Program-made: the position numbers and the translations under genes
NCBI GenBank assembly: GCA_038321775.1
Contig: JBBQFI010000006.1
Coordinates: forward strand, 153,850 to 217,849
Direction of reading: 5' to 3'
Length of the DNA stretch: 64,000 nucleotides
Source: JBBQFI01 sp038321775
GTDB taxonomy: Bacteria; Verrucomicrobiota; Verrucomicrobiia; Chthoniobacterales; UBA10450
Notes under the pieces: generated by a model
The model's input: only the letters and a program-made list of their open reading frames with translations
What the model was told of the DNA's origin: nothing
Database searches by the model: none
In this document: in pieces, positions 52,203 to 61,403 of the stretch
Layout: every line of letters begins with the position of its first letter
How positions within the stretch are numbered: position 1 is the stretch's first letter

Positions 52203-54566
52203 CTAATCACTTGGTGGAAGATCGGGCGGAGGCAGTTGCTTGTCCTCTACGGATGACGTCGTTTGTTTCTGGTCCCCAACTTTCGGACAATCGATACAAT
52301 CTTCCTGATCGAGCTCGGGCCCGAAGTGCGTGTTATCTTCAGTTTTCTTTCGAAGATGATATTGATCGAGACCAGTCATCGTCACTTCCGGTCGCATCAA
52401 AACGATCAATTCTCGGCGTATCTTAGATTTATTCGTATCGCGGAACAACGCGCCAACCAGAGGGAGGCGGCTCAAAATAGGGAAACCGCTTTGGTTTCTG
52501 CGCTTGTCATCGGTAATCAATCCGCCCAGCACGATCGTCGAACCATTCGGGGCGGAGACGGTTGTTTTAATATAACGCGTGGCAATTGTCGGAATCTGAT
52601 TCCCATCAACCGTCACGCTGTCCGCCACGCTGTCGAGTTTCTGCAAAATATCCAGCGACACTTCCTTGTCGGAGTTAATGAGCGGCACAACCTCGAGCTG
52701 CAAAGCCACCTTCTTGAATTGAATGTTCGATTGCTGGGCGAGACCTGTATTGATAATGCCGCCGCCAGTCGCTGACTGAATTGTGTTCACCGGTACCGGA
52801 ATTTCCGTGCCGGAGGCGATGATCGCTTTCTTGTTGTTGCTCGTGTAAACCATTGGTCGCGAAATCGTGCGAAAGCGTCCCGTGGAATCGAGCGCTTTCA
52901 CGATCGCGGCCAGCGTGTTGCCCGCCGCGACATAGGCAGTTGCCCCAGTGGGCAAGGTTGAAAGCACCGTGTAATTAATGAGACTGGCAGGGTCGATAAT
53001 CGGTGTGTTTTGACCGGTATTGAGGCCTCCGCCAACGCCAACTTGTGTGTTACCAGGCGACAGATTCTTTTTCTTAAATTGCAGGAAATAATCAATGCCA
53101 AATTCTTCGGTGTTACTGAGCGTGAGTTCGCCAATCACGGTTGTCAGCGCGACCTGCGGTGCCCTGACGTCCATTTCATCGAGAATTTTCGTGACCTTCA
53201 GAACAACCTCACGATTACCCAGCACGATGATGGCATTCGCGCGTTGGTCGGCAATGATCTTGGCATTGCCAATCGTGACCGCTTTTGGCGCCGTATCGAC
53301 AGGCTGAGTGGAGAGCTCTTCCGAAACATTAAGGCTGCTGCTACCGCTCGCGTCGCTGCTGCTACTGCTGCTCGTGTACGGATTCGACGAGTTCGTTGAA
53401 TTATTATTCCGCGGCTGGTTCGGTTGATTTTGATTACCGGCGCCGTTCGCTCCACCACCCTGTTGATCCTGGCCGGGCTCAGTCAATGCCTGCACCAAAA
53501 CAGGCAACACATCGCCTGCTGAAATAAAACGCAATGCCCTCGTGACCGGTTTTGCGAAATCAACATTCGCGTCGAACTCCGCGATCAACTTGCGCACGAA
53601 CGGCAGATTGACTGGACGCGTGATGACGTGAATGCGATTCGTGCGCACGTCGGCCGCGATTTTTATTTTGCCGACAACGACGGAGTCCTCCGACAGACCG
53701 ATGAGTGCGCCGACATCGTTTTCGGCACCGATGTTTGTTTGCGGAACCTGGGCCACAGGCCGAACCGCGCGAACTCCGCCAGGAAAACCGGGAGTGGTCG
53801 TCGTTCCGCCCTGCGTTCCCTTCTCAAAAATATCCTTGAGCATGTCGACAACTTTGCTCGCGTCGGCGCGCTCGAGTTTAATGAACTCGCTCACAACTTC
53901 TGCCGGCGGGATATCGACCTGATCGATAATGCGCACCAACCCGCGAATCACGCTGGAATTTTCCGTGACGAGAATGCTCGATGATTTCGGGAGCGCGAGG
54001 AACGAAGTGTACGGTTGCGGAGGCGAAAGATATTGCCCGAGGACCTGCTGCAATTCCTGCGGATCGGCGTAGCGCAGTTTAAAAAGATAACTGATGACGT
54101 GATCGCCTTCGGGAATATCGGCTTCATCCGAGATGATGGGAACACCTGCGGTGCGCGGATTTTTTCCGGTGCCAATCACTTTCACGATGTCGCCCTCGGC
54201 TGGCACGAGCGAGTAACCGTTGAGCAGCAAATTCATCTCGATGATGCGAATGGCCTCATCGTGCGTCACCGGTTTGCTGATGAAGATGTTGACCTTCCCG
54301 ACAACGTTGTTGTCCATGATCAACTTTTTCCCTGTCAGTTCCTCGTAATAGCGCAGGACGTCCGCGACATCGCTGTTCGGAAATTGCAACCTTACCCCGC
54401 TCTCTGCTGTCGCCGCGGGACCAACCGTTGGATTGGGATTTTCGCTTGGAATGGCGGAGGGACTCGGGCGACGGCCGGACGCAATCGGGGAACCCGGCGC
54501 GACCTGGCCGAAGCTCGAAGAGAAAACAGCGAGGAAAAACCCCGCAATGCACGAGAGCCGAAACAC
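52203..54566 (-). CDS. gspD: Type II secretion system secretin GspD
   Basis: 787 residues. A signal peptide (SCIAGFFLAVFSSSFG) and a Pro/Ser linker precede N0 (VRLQFPNSDVADVLRYYEEL), N1-N3 ring domains (SSILVTENSSVIRGLVRIID, TNRIHVITRPVNLPFVRKLI) and a Gln/Asn/Ser-rich low-complexity insert (about residues 365-405). The secretin domain has VALTTVIGELTLSNTEEFGI, GTEIPVPVNTIQS and SAPNGSTIVLGGLITDD. The C-terminal S-type tail is charged. It forms the outer-membrane gate. It heads the gspD-PG-binding-gspE set; no gspF/G pseudopilin genes are adjacent. Confidence 0.94.
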   Translation of the reverse strand: MFRLSCIAGFFLAVFSSSFGQVAPGSPIASGRRPSPSAIPSENPNPTVGPAATAESGVRLQFPNSDVADVLRYYEELTGKKLIMDNNVVGKVNIFISKPVTHDEAIRIIEMNLLLNGYSLVPAEGDIVKVIGTGKNPRTAGVPIISDEADIPEGDHVISYLFKLRYADPQELQQVLGQYLSPPQPYTSFLALPKSSSILVTENSSVIRGLVRIIDQVDIPPAEVVSEFIKLERADASKVVDMLKDIFEKGTQGGTTTTPGFPGGVRAVRPVAQVPQTNIGAENDVGALIGLSEDSVVVGKIKIAADVRTNRIHVITRPVNLPFVRKLIAEFDANVDFAKPVTRALRFISAGDVLPVLVQALTEPGQDQQGGGANGAGNQNQPNQPRNNNSTNSSNPYTSSSSSSDASGSSSLNVSEELSTQPVDTAPKAVTIGNAKIIADQRANAIIVLGNREVVLKVTKILDEMDVRAPQVALTTVIGELTLSNTEEFGIDYFLQFKKKNLSPGNTQVGVGGGLNTGQNTPIIDPASLINYTVLSTLPTGATAYVAAGNTLAAIVKALDSTGRFRTISRPMVYTSNNKKAIIASGTEIPVPVNTIQSATGGGIINTGLAQQSNIQFKKVALQLEVVPLINSDKEVSLDILQKLDSVADSVTVDGNQIPTIATRYIKTTVSAPNGSTIVLGGLITDDKRRNQSGFPILSRLPLVGALFRDTNKSKIRRELIVLMRPEVTMTGLDQYHLRKKTEDNTHFGPELDQEDCIDCPKVGDQKQTTSSVEDKQLPPPDLPPSD

Positions 54567-54708
54567 GGTGTTATTTAGCGGTTCGAGAGTGTCGGGTCAA
54601 CTTATTCACCTTTTTACGCTATCGGCGAATTAGGGAAAAGCATTTTCTTCGCCCGAGGATGGCAGATTTGTTGGACCGCAACACCTGTCTCCGCTTAAAC
54701 AATTCACT

Positions 54709-55146
54709 ATGTGGCTTCGAATTCTTCTCACCTGCATTTTCGCCTGCCTTGTCGGCCGGACGTACGCAGAAACGAACCAGGAAAAAATGCGTGCCGACAT
54801 CCGTGCCGTCATGACCGCGCAGGAAGCAGCATGGAATCGCGGCGACGTCGATGGTTTCATGAATGGCTATGCGCGCTCGCGCGAAACGGTTTTTGTTTCC
54901 GGCGATAGCGTCACGCGCGGCTGGCAGACCGTCCATGATCGTTACAAGAAAAAATACGCCACGGCAGAGCAAATGGGCTGGCTTAGATTTTCCGATCTGG
55001 AAATCAAAGCCCTCGCCCCGGATTGCGCGGTCGTGCTGGGCCGCTGGGAGCTAAAGCGAAAAGCCGACCATCCACACGGACGCTTCACGCTCATCTTTCG
55101 CCGGATAAATAACGACTGGCGGATCGTGCACGATCACACCTCGTGA
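54709..55146 (+). CDS. Secreted SnoaL-like (NTF2-fold, DUF4440-type) protein
   Basis: 145 residues with a signal peptide (MWLRILLTCIFACLVGRTYA). The NTF2-like cone is suggested by AVMTAQEAAWNRGDVDGFMN near residue 33, VFVSGDSVTRGWQTVHDRYK and the C-terminal GRFTLIFRRINNDWRIVHDH. Members of this fold bind small molecules or act as enzymes; here function is unknown. It is divergent from gspD and converges on mpl. Confidence 0.8.
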   Translation: MWLRILLTCIFACLVGRTYAETNQEKMRADIRAVMTAQEAAWNRGDVDGFMNGYARSRETVFVSGDSVTRGWQTVHDRYKKKYATAEQMGWLRFSDLEIKALAPDCAVVLGRWELKRKADHPHGRFTLIFRRINNDWRIVHDHTS

Positions 55147-55151
55147 AACGC

Positions 55152-56543
55152 CTAACGACGCAATCTTTCCAGCAACTTCTCGTGGATTCGATCAAATCCG
55201 CCATTGCTGAAAATTGCGACCACGTCGTTTGGTTGCGTCATTGGAACTAAACGATCGATAATCGCGTCCGCGTTTTTCTCGTAGAATGCCGGGCGCCCGG
55301 TTTTCGCGATTGCCGCCACGACCGCTTCCGGATTCAGACGCTGATCCTGCGGAATTTGATCGAGCCGCGCTACTTCGGATATAAAAACTCCATCCGCGAG
55401 AGCAAGCGCCTCGGGCAATTGCTCTTGAAAAACCGCGCGTCGCGTCGTGTTGGAACGCGGCTCAAAGACAGCCCAAATGCGATGGCCGGGATAACGATGC
55501 CGCAGCGCGCGCATGGTCTGCGCGATCGCGGTGGGATGGTGTCCAAAATCGTCAATCACTTTCACGCCATGCAATTCGCCTCGCAGCTCCTGCCTTCGCG
55601 CGATGCCTTCGAATTTGGCCAACGCCTCCCTGATCTTCTCGTTAGGCACCTGGTAAAACTTGGCAGCAGAAATCGCCATCGCCGCATTGCGGACATTAAA
55701 CTCGCCGATGAGCGGCAGTTCGAATTCATCTTCGTCGAGCGTGAAACGCGAGCCTTCAGCTGAATATCCGACATCTCGAATTCGCACTGCGCAGTTCGGC
55801 GAAAATCCAATCTCGAGCATCTGCGCCAAACAATTTCGCGCGACTTCAACGCAATTGGGGTCGTCGCCGTTGACCAAAACCATGCCGTTTTGCGGAACGA
55901 TATTGAGCAATCGCCGGAAGCTCAGTTTGATTTCGTCGAGGTCGCGAAAAATATCGGCGTGATCGAATTCGATATTATTTACGACGAGCAACTCGGGCAG
56001 GTAATGAATGAATTTTGAGCGCTTATCGAAAAAAGCGGTGTCGTACTCATCGCCTTCGATGACGAAATATTTTGAGTCGTTGAAGTGCGCGCCCTGCCCA
56101 AGATTTTTCGGAATCCCGCCAACCATGTAGCTCGGTTTCAAACCGGCATTCGTTAGGATCCAAATCAGTAACGCCGTCGTCGTCGTTTTTCCGTGCGTGC
56201 CGGTAACGACCAGATTGTGACGGTCGCGCAGAAAGAACTGCTTCAGCGTTTCCGGGAGCGAAAGGTAATAAAGTTTGCGGTTGAGGACAGCTTCCAGTTC
56301 CGGATTGCCGCGCGTCATCGCGTTACCAATGACGACGACGTCGATTTCCTCGGGAAGATTTTCCGCGCGATAGCCTTGATTGAACGTGATGCCGCGCTTT
56401 TCCAGAAACGTCGACATCGGCGGATAGATATTTTGGTCGGATCCTGTGACAGTAAAACCGCGCTCGCACAACGCTGCGGCCACCGATCCCATCGCAGTCC
56501 CGCCGATGCCCAGAAAATGAAAATGCCGCGGAGTTTCCGTCAC
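55152..56543 (-). CDS. mpl: UDP-N-acetylmuramate:L-alanyl-gamma-D-glutamyl-meso-diaminopimelate ligase
   Basis: 463 residues. The Mur-ligase layout is clear: Rossmann-like FHFLGIGGTAMGSVAAALCE, ATP loop NLVVTGTHGKTTTTALL, the VIEGDEYDTAFFDKRSKFIHYLP run specific to Mpl, NIEFDHADIFRDLDE, and the DDFGHHPTAI and FEPRSNTTRR segments of the C-terminal domain. It reattaches recycled tripeptide to UDP-MurNAc in the cytosol. Its TAG stop is supplied by a CCTAACGA word (55151-55158), with further words at 55639 and 56150. Confidence 0.95.
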   Translation of the reverse strand: MTETPRHFHFLGIGGTAMGSVAAALCERGFTVTGSDQNIYPPMSTFLEKRGITFNQGYRAENLPEEIDVVVIGNAMTRGNPELEAVLNRKLYYLSLPETLKQFFLRDRHNLVVTGTHGKTTTTALLIWILTNAGLKPSYMVGGIPKNLGQGAHFNDSKYFVIEGDEYDTAFFDKRSKFIHYLPELLVVNNIEFDHADIFRDLDEIKLSFRRLLNIVPQNGMVLVNGDDPNCVEVARNCLAQMLEIGFSPNCAVRIRDVGYSAEGSRFTLDEDEFELPLIGEFNVRNAAMAISAAKFYQVPNEKIREALAKFEGIARRQELRGELHGVKVIDDFGHHPTAIAQTMRALRHRYPGHRIWAVFEPRSNTTRRAVFQEQLPEALALADGVFISEVARLDQIPQDQRLNPEAVVAAIAKTGRPAFYEKNADAIIDRLVPMTQPNDVVAIFSNGGFDRIHEKLLERLRR

Positions 56544-56616
56544 GCGGGCTTCTTTACGCCGCGATCCAGAATTTGGCTACCGAAACGATTGTTGTCGCAC
56601 GCCTTCGCAGCCTGAA

Positions 56617-58722
56617 TCATTTCTTCGTGAAAACTTCCACCGCGTTCCACGTCTCACTCGGTGGCTGCTCCTGATATCCGAGCGAGCGTTCATGATAAAC
56701 ATTCGCGAGCACATCTTCAGGATACTCCTTGAGAAAACGCGCAAACAACTGCTCTGCCTGGACGAAATCGCGCGCGCGAAATTTTCGAAAACCTTCTTCG
56801 TATATTTCCAGAGCGCTGAGCAATTTTTCGTCAAACGGTTTATCGCGCGATCCGAGCAAAGCAGAAATCTCGGCCGGTTCTTTTTTCCCTTTTACCTGCA
56901 CGCGCGCCACGCTGCGCACGTAGAATTCATCGCGCACCAATTCGGTCGCGCTCGGTCCGAGCAAAATATCGACACCGTAAGTTCGCGTCAGCCCTTCGAG
57001 GCGCGACGCGAGATTGACCACATCGCCAATTACGGTTGGATCTGCTTTTTCCTGCGAACCGATGTTTCCGACGAGCACGTCGCCCTGATTGATTCCCATG
57101 CCGATGGCGAACGGGACAATGCCTTCGGCGAACCATTTCCTGTTCAGTTTCCAAAGCTCGCGGCGCATTGCGAGTGCGGCGCGAGCAGCCGCCTTTGCGT
57201 CCTCCGCCTGGCCACGACTGCGCACGTTTCCCCAAACCGCCATGACAGCGTCACCGATGAATTTATCGAGCGTTCCGCCATGCTCGAAGACCGCCGCAGT
57301 CATTCGGCTGAGATATTCGTTCAACTGTTTCACGAGCGCTTCGGGATCGGCGTTTTCGGTCAGAGCAGTGAATCCCACCACGTCGGAAAACAAAATGGTC
57401 GCGGGTATGCGCACACCGCGCAGGCTGCTGTAAAAGCTGCCGGGATTATCGAGAATTTCCTTTACCAGATTTTTCGAAACGTAGCGTTCGAGCGTGCGAC
57501 GCGTTCGCAGCTTTTCGATCCGCTCGAGCGTATATTCCAGGCCTAACGAAAAGAGTCCGCTGATCAGAAATGCTCCCAACACCGGCACCGTCACCAGGAG
57601 CAACCCCACGCGATCGTAAACGATTCGCGCCGCGAGCAGATAAGCAAACGTCACGCCGGTGAGCGTGATGATGCAAACCACCGGCCGCCTAACGAATGCA
57701 ATCAGCGCCCATGCGAATACACCGGCGCCGCCCAGCAACGCGTAAGCGGCCGCTACCGGGGTCGCCTGTAAAAATTCCCGCTGCATGGCCGCGGCCATCG
57801 TTTGCAGATGCAACACCGGCCCCGGCATGTCCGGTGTCATGGGGGTGACGACAAAATCGTGCGCGATCTGCGACGCGGCGCCAATCAGCACAACTTTGTT
57901 CTTGAAGAAAGCGCCATCGTTATAATTTGCGCGCCAAAGTTCCGGATCGAAAACTTCGTACAGCGAGCGCGCACCGTAAGCATTGTTCGCGCTAAATCGA
58001 ATGAAGTGCGCACTTTGATCGTTCGGAATGTTTTTCTCGTGCCCGAGCTCCATCAACGCCCGAGCTGCGAAAGATGCGAACATCTCGTCACCAGGCGTGG
58101 GGGATCGCCCAACAAGTTGCAGATCCGAAAGCGTGAAATTTGCCGAGCGCACTTTTCCATCAATCGGACTCGGGAAAAAATTTACATAGCCGACACGATT
58201 GTCCGTTGCAGCGGGCGGCGGTATCAACGTGGCGTTGGGAAGAATGGTCTGACCGTTGCGCATCAGATCGATGTTGGCGCCCAGGACCACGCGATCCCGA
58301 TATTTCTCCAAAGCAACATGAAACGCTTTGTCACCCTCGTTAGGCGGATTGAAGATGAAATCGAACATGACGAGCCGCGCGCCCGACGCGAAAAGCTTGT
58401 CGAGCAGAATCGCCCAGACTTCGCGCGACCACGGGAATTGTTTTGCGGTCATTAATTGGAAGGCGCGATTGTTCGCCAATTCTCCCGGCGCGAGCGGCGG
58501 CATTTCCAATGTGTTTTGGTCGATCCCGAGAAAGACGAAATCGTCGCGCGTCGGCGTTTTCCGGCCTTCGCGCCGCAGCAAGTCCTCAAAGCTTTGTTCT
58601 CCCCGCCACGGTACGGAAAGAAATGGCACCGAGGGAAAGAACTGGCCAAGCAATATCAGCGCCGTCCAGAACGCACAGATTGCGCCGAGAATCAGAAGTC
58701 GGTGGCGACTGAGCCAATGCAT
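56617..58722 (-). CDS. CHASE2-domain adenylate/guanylate cyclase
   Basis: 701 residues. An N-terminal transmembrane helix leads to a periplasmic CHASE2 domain (about 40-330; RGEQSFEDLLRR, FLGIDQNTLEMPPL, VLIGAASQIAHDFVVTP), then three helices and a cytosolic class III cyclase domain. Catalytic features are TILFSDVVGFTALTENADPE (metal Asp), GDAVMAVWG (second Asp) and GINQGDVLVGNIGSQ. A C-terminal helical part (SALEIYEEGFRKFRARDFVQ) looks TPR-like. It senses an extracellular signal and makes cyclic nucleotide; which nucleotide is not decided. Three octamer words lie inside (57542, 57688, 58337). Confidence 0.92.
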   Translation of the reverse strand: MHWLSRHRLLILGAICAFWTALILLGQFFPSVPFLSVPWRGEQSFEDLLRREGRKTPTRDDFVFLGIDQNTLEMPPLAPGELANNRAFQLMTAKQFPWSREVWAILLDKLFASGARLVMFDFIFNPPNEGDKAFHVALEKYRDRVVLGANIDLMRNGQTILPNATLIPPPAATDNRVGYVNFFPSPIDGKVRSANFTLSDLQLVGRSPTPGDEMFASFAARALMELGHEKNIPNDQSAHFIRFSANNAYGARSLYEVFDPELWRANYNDGAFFKNKVVLIGAASQIAHDFVVTPMTPDMPGPVLHLQTMAAAMQREFLQATPVAAAYALLGGAGVFAWALIAFVRRPVVCIITLTGVTFAYLLAARIVYDRVGLLLVTVPVLGAFLISGLFSLGLEYTLERIEKLRTRRTLERYVSKNLVKEILDNPGSFYSSLRGVRIPATILFSDVVGFTALTENADPEALVKQLNEYLSRMTAAVFEHGGTLDKFIGDAVMAVWGNVRSRGQAEDAKAAARAALAMRRELWKLNRKWFAEGIVPFAIGMGINQGDVLVGNIGSQEKADPTVIGDVVNLASRLEGLTRTYGVDILLGPSATELVRDEFYVRSVARVQVKGKKEPAEISALLGSRDKPFDEKLLSALEIYEEGFRKFRARDFVQAEQLFARFLKEYPEDVLANVYHERSLGYQEQPPSETWNAVEVFTKK

Positions 58723-58789
58723 GTGTGACGGAGCTTAGAAAAACTGCGGCGCGCGGCCAACAGTCATTTTGCGTAGCGATTTGAGAAGC

Positions 58790-59545
58790 TCAACGCTTTT
58801 GCAAAATGCAGGTACGCTGTCCGCAGTCAGGGGCTTTTTCTTCGAGAATTTCCAAGTCGAGTTTGTTCGCCCACACTTTGATGAAATCCGCGCAAAGAAG
58901 AATATCCATCGGCTTCTCCTGCCGCGCGCGCGCTGTCTTTACGTTCGCCTCAAATATTTTCCAATGTTCCGGATCGTTGATATCGAGATAAGTGGCGACA
59001 ATTTTCCCGCCCGGCCGCAAAACACGCTGTGCTTCTCTTAAATAGAGAAACGACTCCTCTTGCATCAGATGAGTGAAGACGGAGAAAAAACAAACCATGT
59101 CCGCGCAATTGTCGGCTTCAGGAATTTTCAGCTCGCTGATTATTTCGAAACGCCAGGACGGTTGCTGGCATTTCGCGATGGCGAATTTCAACATCTCCGG
59201 AACGATATCGAGCCCAAGATAACGCAAGGTGTCGCGATACTTTGATTGCGAAAGCGCCCATGCGACCCGGCCGGAACCGCAACCGACATCAATAAGATAA
59301 TCGTTTAACTGCAAACCGAACCGCTCGAGACGCACCGCCAGCGCTTCGCCCATGAGATCGAACTGGCCACCGACCACAATCGACATCGCTTCATTTTCAT
59401 CATGAGTGGCCAGCAGATTCGCCATGACGTCGGCGTAGGAACGGCGGGCATTGGGCACGACCAAATCCCGATCTGCTTTCGCGACGCCACCTTGTGCGCG
59501 ATGCTTTTGCGGAAGCAGATGTAATTTGCGTAACAGATTTCCCAT
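58790..59545 (-). CDS. Class I SAM-dependent methyltransferase
   Basis: 251 residues. The SAM-binding motif I is LIDVGCGSGRVAWALS near residue 85, motif II region YLGLDIVPEML, followed by DNCADMVCFFSVFTHLMQEE and AQRVLRPGGKIVATYLDIND. This is the Rossmann fold of small-molecule or sugar methyltransferases with a conserved His/Tyr stretch; substrate unknown. It is a single gene, divergent from rplT. Confidence 0.82.
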   Translation of the reverse strand: MGNLLRKLHLLPQKHRAQGGVAKADRDLVVPNARRSYADVMANLLATHDENEAMSIVVGGQFDLMGEALAVRLERFGLQLNDYLIDVGCGSGRVAWALSQSKYRDTLRYLGLDIVPEMLKFAIAKCQQPSWRFEIISELKIPEADNCADMVCFFSVFTHLMQEESFLYLREAQRVLRPGGKIVATYLDINDPEHWKIFEANVKTARARQEKPMDILLCADFIKVWANKLDLEILEEKAPDCGQRTCILQKR

Positions 59546-59733
59546 GGCGGCGTGGCGTTGATAGTAGCGAAAAACGATTTGAGTGAAAGCGCTTCACGAT
59601 TACTGTTGGCGTCCGCAGCGCTGGTCGCTCGGATTTGCTCTGCCCACCTGGCCATTCATCGCAAGATGCGGCCTAATCGGCGGATGAGGTCGGACAGAGC
59701 TCAATAAAAGAACAATTCGCCGAAAGAGGAGCT

Positions 59734-59747
59734 CCGGAAATTTCCGG
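59734..59747. promoter_or_regulatory. 14-bp perfect palindrome in the rplT leader
   Basis: CCGGAAATTTCCGG ends 11 bases before the rplT start. GAGGAG, the best ribosome binding site, lies just upstream of it (59726-59731), too far from the ATG unless the palindrome folds as a stem. This suggests an RNA or DNA control site, e.g. for autoregulation. Confidence 0.4.
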
Positions 59748-59758
59748 GGTAAAACAAA

Positions 59759-60139
59759 ATGCCAAGAGCTACAAATGCTCCCGCCAGCCGGGAGCGTCGC
59801 AAACGCGTAATTAAATCCGCGAAAGGTTATCGCGGCCGTCGATCCAAGCTTTTCCGTTACGCCAAAGACGCGACGATGAAAGGCAAGTATTGGGCTTATC
59901 GTGATCGCAAGAACCGTAAGCGCACGTTTCGTTATCTTTGGATTCAGCGCCTGAATGCTGCAGTCCGCGCGCAAGGTTTGACTTACAGTCGATTTGCCGA
60001 AGGCATCAAAGCCGCAAACATCGGACTCGATCGCAAAATTCTTTCCGACCTCGCGATCACGGACGAAGCGTCGTTCAAGGGAATTGTCGAACAGGTGAAG
60101 GCGGCGCTGGAAAGCAAATCGAAATCGAAAGCAGCGTAA
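59759..60139 (+). CDS. rplT: 50S ribosomal protein L20
   Basis: 126 residues with the long basic N-terminal helix (APASRERRKRVIKSAKGYRG), SKLFRYAKDATMKGKYWAYR, and IQRLNAAVRAQGLTYSRF. L20 is an early assembly protein of the 50S subunit. The usual partner genes infC and rpmI are not upstream; pheS and pheT follow. It is longer than the usual 117-120 residues by a Lys/Ser-rich C-terminal tail (SKSKSKAA). Confidence 0.97.
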   Translation: MPRATNAPASRERRKRVIKSAKGYRGRRSKLFRYAKDATMKGKYWAYRDRKNRKRTFRYLWIQRLNAAVRAQGLTYSRFAEGIKAANIGLDRKILSDLAITDEASFKGIVEQVKAALESKSKSKAA

Positions 60140-60142
60140 CAA

Positions 60143-60205
60143 ATTGTAGGGCGTTTCTGTGAAACGCCTTCCGATCCGCGGCGGCTGACACAGCCGCCCT
60201 ACAAT
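60143..60205. repeat. Double-hairpin palindromic repeat between rplT and pheS
   Basis: Outer arms ATTGTAGGGCG (60143-60153) and CGCCCTACAAT (60195-60205) enclose two perfect hairpins, GGCGTTTC-tgt-GAAACGCC and GGCGGCTG-aca-CAGCCGCC. The unit would fold as a three-way junction. It belongs to a class of short intergenic repeats seen in several soil phyla; no coding content. Confidence 0.8.
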
Positions 60206-60256
60206 CCCGCGAAAAATTTGCGACGATTATAGATCGCCGCTACAAACGCAGGAAAG

Positions 60257-61273
60257 ATGTCTCATCCACTCGAAGAATTGCGAGACGCCGCGTTGGGCGA
60301 GATTGCCGGTGCGTCCGACGAACAGGCGCTCGATGCCGTCCGCGTCCGTTATCTCGGGCGCAGTGGAACCATTTCCGCCTGGAGCGAACAGATGAAATCG
60401 CTCGGCAAAGAGGAGCGTCCTGTCGTCGGCAAGTTGCTCAACGAAGCGCGCACTGCCGTTGCCACAGCGATCGACGACGCCGCGAAGAATTTGCGCGACG
60501 TCCAGGAAACTGCGGCGCTCGCGAACGTTGATATCTCATTGCCGGGCACGCGCGGAGAATTGGGAAGTCTTCATCCGCTTACGCAAATGCTCGATCGCGC
60601 GATTCAAATTTTCCGCCGAATGGGTTTCGCACTGGCCGATGGTCCCGACGTCGAAGATGAATGGCACTGCTTCGATGCGCTCAATACCGCGCCCGATCAT
60701 CCGGCTCGCAACGAGCAGGATACTTTTTATTTGCCCGACGGCCGGCTTCTGCGCACGCACACTTCGACCGTGCAAATTCGCACGATGCAAACGACGACTC
60801 CGCCGATCCGTGTGATCGCGCCCGGCGCTGCTTATCGTCGCGACGAAGTCGACGCGACGCACAGCGCGCAGTTTCACCAGATCGAGGGCTTATACGTTGA
60901 TGAAAATGTAAGCGTCGCCGATCTGAAGGGAACGCTTGAGTTTCTCATGCGCGAACTTTTCGGATCTGAAACCGCTGTTCGTTTTCGACCTCATTATTTT
61001 CCGTTTACGGAGCCGAGTTTTGAGATCGATGTAAAATCGAAAGCGCTCAAAGGCGGCGAACAATGGATCGAGGTCTGCGGATCCGGCATGGTGCATCCAG
61101 CAGTTTTCGAAGAAGTAAATCGCGCCCGGGGCGATGACGCATACGATCCGGAAAAATGGACCGGGTTTGCTTTCGGTCTGGGAATGGATCGGCTCGCAAT
61201 GATCCTCTTCGAAATTCCCGACATTCGATTCTTTGCGCAAAACGATTTGCGTTTTTTGAAACAATTCGCGTGA
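60257..61273 (+). CDS. pheS: Phenylalanyl-tRNA synthetase alpha subunit
   Basis: 338 residues. An N-terminal coiled coil (about 1-90) is followed by the class II catalytic domain: GSLHPLTQMLDRAIQIFRRM, PARNEQDTFYL, LRTHTSTVQIRTM, motif 2 RVIAPGAAYRRDEVDATHSA, and FGLGMDRLAMILFEIPDIRF motif 3. It joins PheT as an alpha2beta2 enzyme. AGGAAAG precedes the ATG. pheT follows after a 130-base gap containing a palindromic repeat. Confidence 0.97.
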   Translation: MSHPLEELRDAALGEIAGASDEQALDAVRVRYLGRSGTISAWSEQMKSLGKEERPVVGKLLNEARTAVATAIDDAAKNLRDVQETAALANVDISLPGTRGELGSLHPLTQMLDRAIQIFRRMGFALADGPDVEDEWHCFDALNTAPDHPARNEQDTFYLPDGRLLRTHTSTVQIRTMQTTTPPIRVIAPGAAYRRDEVDATHSAQFHQIEGLYVDENVSVADLKGTLEFLMRELFGSETAVRFRPHYFPFTEPSFEIDVKSKALKGGEQWIEVCGSGMVHPAVFEEVNRARGDDAYDPEKWTGFAFGLGMDRLAMILFEIPDIRFFAQNDLRFLKQFA

Positions 61274-61315
61274 CGATAACGAATCGCGTGAGAACAGCGA
61301 AATTACACAACGCAT

Positions 61316-61390
61316 GTCATCCTGAGCGAAGCGAAGGACCCCGCATCGGGCTTTCTGCCTTCGTGATATCTCGCGCGTCGTTCGGGATGA
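61316..61390. repeat. Degenerate GTCATCCTGAG-type repeat between pheS and pheT
   Basis: GTCATCCTGAGCGAAGCGAA at the left matches the family; the right end (TCGTTCGGGATGA) is imperfect. 75 nt. It splits two genes that are usually adjacent. Confidence 0.75.
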
Positions 61391-61403
61391 GAGACGAAAG
61401 AAG

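Noticed and set aside
59546..59758. rpmI (L35) expected before rplT
   Set aside because: No reading frame resembling L35 in any frame of the gap.
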